From an uncultured Holophagaceae bacterium (lineage in GTDB: Bacteria; Acidobacteriota; Holophagae; Holophagales; Holophagaceae), in the NCBI GenBank assembly GCA_903890595.1, contig CAITBU010000020.1:1-18006 (forward strand): DNA of 18,006 bases, written 5' to 3'. Both the position numbers and the translations under genes were made by a program. Of the stretch, positions 15,031-18,006 are shown piece by piece (position 1 is the first letter of the stretch; every line of letters starts with the position of its first letter). The notes beneath the pieces are model-generated. The model did not search any database. It was not told the DNA's origin and was given only the letters and a program-made list of their open reading frames with translations.

Positions 15031-15089
15031 ACTCCCTTCCAACTCATCCAGCCCCAATCGCCAGCTGCCCTGCCCGGGAGTCCTTCAAG

Positions 15090-15878
15090 GTGTCCACCCA
15101 TAACCCCGTGCCCAGCGAACATGCCCTGGCGGACCCCATCCTGGAGACGAAGCGGCTCTCCAAGGAGTTCAAGGGCTTTGCGGCGGTCAGCGACCTGAAC
15201 CTCAAGGTCGAGCGGGGCCACATCCACGCCCTGATCGGGCCCAACGGCGCCGGGAAGACCACCGTCTTCAACCTGCTCACGAAGTTCCTCACGCCCACCA
15301 CGGGCACCATCCTGTTCAATGGCACGGACATCACCCGGGAGCAGCCTGCGGACATCGCCCTGCGCGGCGTCATCCGGTCCTTCCAGATCTCGGCGGTGTT
15401 CCCCGGCCTAACGCCGCTGGAGAATGTCCGGCTGGCCCTGCAGCGGGCGACGAAGACCTCCTACCACTTCTGGAAGAGCGACCGCTGCCTGGATCGGCTG
15501 GATGCCCGCGCCATGGAGCTGCTGGACGCTGTCGGCCTGGCGGAGCACAGCGGGGGCCTCACCAGCGAGCTGGCCTACGGCCGCAAGCGGGCCCTGGAGA
15601 TCGCCACCACCCTGGCCCTGGAGCCGGAGCTGATGCTGCTGGACGAGCCCACCCAGGGCATGGGGGCCGAGGACGTGGAGAAGATCACCGCCCTGGTGAA
15701 GCAGGCCTCCGCTGGGCGCACGATCCTCATGGTCGAGCACAACCTGAAGGTGGTGGAGACCCTGGCCGACCGCATCACGGTGCTGCAGCGGGGCTCCATC
15801 CTCGCCGAGGGCACCTACGCCGAGGTGTCCCAGGATCCCCAGGTGCTCGAAGCCTACCTGGGGAGCGCCCATGCCTGA
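15090..15878 (+). CDS. livG: Branched-chain amino acid-type ABC transporter ATPase, LivG
   Basis: The product has 262 residues from the GTG at 15090, preceded by GGGAG at a 10-nt spacing. A GTG at 15024, overlapping the CoA-transferase stop, would add 22 residues and looks less likely given the usual LivG length near 255. Motifs (numbering from 15090): Walker A GPNGAGKTT at 50-58, Q-loop Q99 in RSFQISAVFPGLTPLENV, signature-position LAYGRKRALEIA (161-172), Walker B LMLLDEPTQG with E186, and switch histidine H217 in MVEHNL. LivG-type proteins have a degenerate signature (LSYGQ/LAYG) like this one. The protein would pair with LivF as the cytoplasmic ATPase of a hydrophobic-amino-acid/carboxylate uptake system. 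It is 59 bp downstream of the CoA-transferase and overlaps livF by 8 bp, so the operon is tight. Confidence 0.92.
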   Translation: MSTHNPVPSEHALADPILETKRLSKEFKGFAAVSDLNLKVERGHIHALIGPNGAGKTTVFNLLTKFLTPTTGTILFNGTDITREQPADIALRGVIRSFQISAVFPGLTPLENVRLALQRATKTSYHFWKSDRCLDRLDARAMELLDAVGLAEHSGGLTSELAYGRKRALEIATTLALEPELMLLDEPTQGMGAEDVEKITALVKQASAGRTILMVEHNLKVVETLADRITVLQRGSILAEGTYAEVSQDPQVLEAYLGSAHA

Positions 15879-16587
15879 GGCCGCACCCAGGGAAATGCTC
15901 CGCATCAGCGGGCTCCATGCCTTCTATGGTGAGTCCCACATCCTCCACGGCATCGACCTGGTGGTGGGCGAGGGGGAGCTGGTCACCCTGCTGGGACGCA
16001 ATGGTGCCGGCCGCACCACCATCCTGAAGTCCATCATCGGGCTGGTGGGCAGCCGCAGCGGCTCCATCACCGTCCATGGCACCGAGACCATCAACCTGCC
16101 CACCCACAAGATCGCTCACCTGGGGATCGGCTACTGCCCCGAGGAGCGGGGCATCTTCTCCAGCCTGACGGTGGAAGAGAACCTGATGCTGCCGGTGGTG
16201 GTCCGCAAGGGGGGCCTGTCCCTGCCGGAGATCTACGACATGTTCCCCAACCTGCTGGAGCGACGCACCAGCATGGGCACCCGCCTGTCCGGTGGGGAGC
16301 AGCAGATGCTGGCCATGGCCCGCATCCTGCGCACGGGGGCCAACCTCCTGCTGCTGGACGAGATCACCGAGGGCCTGGCCCCGGTCATCGTACAGACCCT
16401 GCGCCAGCTCATGGGCCAGCTGAAGGAGCGGGGCTTCACCATCATCCTGGTGGAGCAGAACTTCCACTTTGCTGCGGATCTGGCAGACCGCCACTACGTC
16501 ATCGACCGCGGCACCATCGCCGACATGATCACCCGGGACCAGCTGTCTGCCAGCACCGGGAAGCTCAACCAGTACCTGGGCGTCTGA
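15871..16587 (+). CDS. livF: Branched-chain amino acid-type ABC transporter ATPase, LivF, with Arg in Walker A
   Basis: The product has 238 residues. The ATG at 15871 lies inside the end of livG (8-bp overlap), with GGGGAG upstream, indicating translational coupling. Recognisable elements are Walker A GRNGAGRTT (42-50), CPEERGIFSSLTVEENL (89-105) typical of LivF, signature LSGGEQQ (139-145), Walker B LLLLDE (159-164) and IILVEQN (191-197). The Walker A lysine is replaced by Arg48 (codon CGC, 16012-16014). The catalytic glutamate after Walker B is present, but the next residues are ITEGLAP rather than the common PSEGLAP. The rest of the sequence is intact, so it does not look like a decaying gene. 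It is expected to form a heterodimer with LivG, which keeps a normal Walker A. Confidence 0.92.
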   Translation: MPEAAPREMLRISGLHAFYGESHILHGIDLVVGEGELVTLLGRNGAGRTTILKSIIGLVGSRSGSITVHGTETINLPTHKIAHLGIGYCPEERGIFSSLTVEENLMLPVVVRKGGLSLPEIYDMFPNLLERRTSMGTRLSGGEQQMLAMARILRTGANLLLLDEITEGLAPVIVQTLRQLMGQLKERGFTIILVEQNFHFAADLADRHYVIDRGTIADMITRDQLSASTGKLNQYLGV

Positions 16588-16701
16588 TCCCCGTACCCGA
16601 CCCGGGGGAATGTCTGTATGCTTGGCCAGCCTTCCAACCTCAACCCGTCATTCCCCACCCGCGCCTGGGCTCCCCCGGCCGTTGCATGGAAAGGAATTCT
16701 C

Positions 16702-17925
16702 ATGAAGAGCCTCCTCACCCTCGCAGCCCTCGCCGCCACCCTGGTGGCGACCACCCCCGTCATGGCTGCTCCCCCCAAGGAAGTGGTCTCCGACGGCGTC
16801 GTGAAGATCGGCGTCCTCACGGACATGTCCGGCGTCTACTCCACCCTCGGGGGCAAGGGCACCCAGGTGGGCGTGGAGATGGCGGTCAAGGACTTCGGCG
16901 GCAAGGTGCTGGGCAAACCCATCGTGGTCATCGGTGCGGATCACCAGAACAAGGCTGACATCGCCTCCGCCAAGGCCCGGGAGTGGTTCGACAACGAGAA
17001 GGTGGACATGATCACCGGGCTGCTCAACTCGGGCTGCGCCCTGGCGGTGCAGAAGCTGGGCGGGGACAAGCACCGCATCACCATGAACACCGGCGCCGCC
17101 AGCACCGACCTCACCAACGGGGCCTGGACGCCCTACAGCATCCACTACGTCTACGACACCTACGCCCTGGGCAAGGTGACGGGCCAGGCCGTGGTGCAGA
17201 CCGGCGGCAAGAGCTGGTTCTTCATCACCGCGGACTACGCCTTCGGCCAGTCCCTGGAGGGGAACACCAGCCTCTTCGTGAAGAAGCTGGGCGGCAAGGT
17301 GGTGGGCTCCGTGCGCCACCCGCTGTCCTCGGCAGACTTCTCCTCCTACCTGCTGCAGGCCCAGGCCTCCGGTGCCCAGATCATCGGTCTGGCCAACGCT
17401 GGCGGCGACACCATCAACGCCATCAAGCAGGCCCGGGAGTTCGGCATCGGCCAGAAGGGCCAGAAGCTGGTGGGCCTCCTGATCTTCGACACGGACATCA
17501 AGAGCCTGGGCCTGAATGTCGCCCAGGGGATGCAGTTCACCTCCGGCTTCTACTGGGATCGGGACAATGCCACCCGCGCCTTCTCCAAGCGCTTCTTCGA
17601 CATCCACAAGGCCATGCCCACCATGGATCAGGCCGGGGCCTACTCTGCCACCATGAACTACCTGAAGGCCATCAAGGCCGCGGGCACCGACGAGCCGGAC
17701 GCCGTCATGGCCAAGCTGAAGTCCATGGACATCAGCGACTTCTTCGCCGTCAACGGCAAGATCCGCATCGACGGCCGCATGGTCCACGACATGTACCTCA
17801 TGGAGGTGAAGAAGCCCTCCGACTCCAAGGGCGAGTGGGACCTGCTGAAGATCGTCAAGACGGTGCCCGGCGACGAGGCCTTCATGCCCCTCTCCGAGAG
17901 CACCTGCCCGGCGGTGAAGAAGTAG
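16702..17925 (+). CDS. Periplasmic substrate-binding protein of Liv/HAAT-type ABC transporter
   Basis: The product has 407 residues from ATG 16702, which follows AAAGGA at a 7-nt spacing; the upstream extension from 16618 lacks a signal sequence. The N-terminus MKSLLTLAALAATLVATTPV ending MA-APP is a classical cleavable signal peptide, so the protein is periplasmic. The mature part is a type I periplasmic binding fold of the Leu/Ile/Val and amide-binding group: IGVLTDMSGVYSTLGGKGTQ (about 36-55), a first-lobe stretch MITGLLNSGCALAVQKL, and a hinge region KSWFFITADYAFGQSLEGN. The STLGGKG pattern is the ligand-contact loop of this family. The ligand is not determined. Position after livF (114 bp) and before livH (28 bp) fits one operon; the CoA-transferase at its head hints at a carboxylate ligand rather than a branched-chain amino acid. 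Confidence 0.92.
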   Translation: MKSLLTLAALAATLVATTPVMAAPPKEVVSDGVVKIGVLTDMSGVYSTLGGKGTQVGVEMAVKDFGGKVLGKPIVVIGADHQNKADIASAKAREWFDNEKVDMITGLLNSGCALAVQKLGGDKHRITMNTGAASTDLTNGAWTPYSIHYVYDTYALGKVTGQAVVQTGGKSWFFITADYAFGQSLEGNTSLFVKKLGGKVVGSVRHPLSSADFSSYLLQAQASGAQIIGLANAGGDTINAIKQAREFGIGQKGQKLVGLLIFDTDIKSLGLNVAQGMQFTSGFYWDRDNATRAFSKRFFDIHKAMPTMDQAGAYSATMNYLKAIKAAGTDEPDAVMAKLKSMDISDFFAVNGKIRIDGRMVHDMYLMEVKKPSDSKGEWDLLKIVKTVPGDEAFMPLSESTCPAVKK

Positions 17926-17953
17926 TCCCGCCGGGACCCGGAGGCACTGCCCC

Positions 17954-18006
17954 ATGGGAATGTCAGTCCAGACGGTCCTGTCACAGGTCATGCTGGGGCT
18001 CAACAA
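17954..18006 (+). CDS. livH: Liv-type ABC transporter permease LivH, N-terminal fragment (runs off window)
   Basis: An open frame from ATG 17954 reads MGMSVQTVLSQVMLGLN to the window edge. GGAGG lies 9 nt upstream; a second in-frame ATG at 17960 is an alternative. The 28-bp distance to the binding-protein stop and the start of a hydrophobic helix with QVMLGLN match the usual LivH beginning (typically '..Q.L.GL..GA.YAL'). Only 17 codons are present, so the call leans on context: ATPases and binding protein are already seen, and the permeases are the missing parts. Confidence 0.7.
   Translation, partial: MGMSVQTVLSQVMLGLN

Noticed and set aside
13351..15057. A 568-codon minus-strand frame opposite the CoA-transferase
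   Set aside because: The plus-strand frame has full family motifs and a ribosome binding site; the antisense frame is His/Gly/Leu-rich low-complexity shadow.
16588..16609. GC-rich inverted repeat just after the livF stop (TCCCC...GGGGA) as a terminator
   Set aside because: The stem is only 5 bp and no T-tract follows; the operon appears to continue into the binding-protein gene.

Overview
The window is GC-rich bacterial DNA, coding-dense, with long GC-driven antisense reading frames. The mix of a beta-propeller sensor kinase, very large secreted fibronectin-type proteins and a Liv-type ABC operon headed by a CoA-transferase fits an Acidobacteriota member such as the Holophaga/Geothrix group. 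That placement is an inference from style, not a proven assignment. No tRNA, rRNA, insertion sequence or CRISPR array is visible, and no convincing rho-independent terminator was found.

Layout, left half (1-13182), all on the minus strand. Read in the direction of transcription: a periplasmic-propeller histidine kinase (10144-13182); a NarL/FixJ response regulator (9417-10067); a 59-residue small protein with a strong ribosome binding site (9093-9272); a SulP anion transporter with a STAS domain (7266-9062); a 338-bp gap with an AT-rich block; a 1085-residue exported beta-rich protein of unknown function (3670-6927); a large exported fibronectin type III protein (248-3658) translationally coupled to it; and the 5' end of surE (1-181).

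Right half (13411-18006), all on the plus strand and divergent from the kinase: a propionate-CoA-transferase-like enzyme, then livG, livF, the periplasmic substrate-binding protein and the first codons of a livH permease. This looks like one uptake-and-activation operon for a small carboxylic acid or amino-acid-like solute.

The most interesting signal is non-coding. The 12-bp perfect palindrome GCATGATCATGC occurs twice (9368-9379 and 10123-10134), once ahead of the small ORF/SulP pair and once ahead of the response regulator. In both places its centre lies exactly 31.5 bp upstream of a -10-like hexamer, and no good -35 is present. This is the geometry of a class II activator site. It suggests that the response regulator activates both its own gene and the SulP unit, so that kinase, regulator, small protein and transporter form one sensing-and-transport system. 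A second oddity is the LivF Walker A lysine, which is replaced by arginine.
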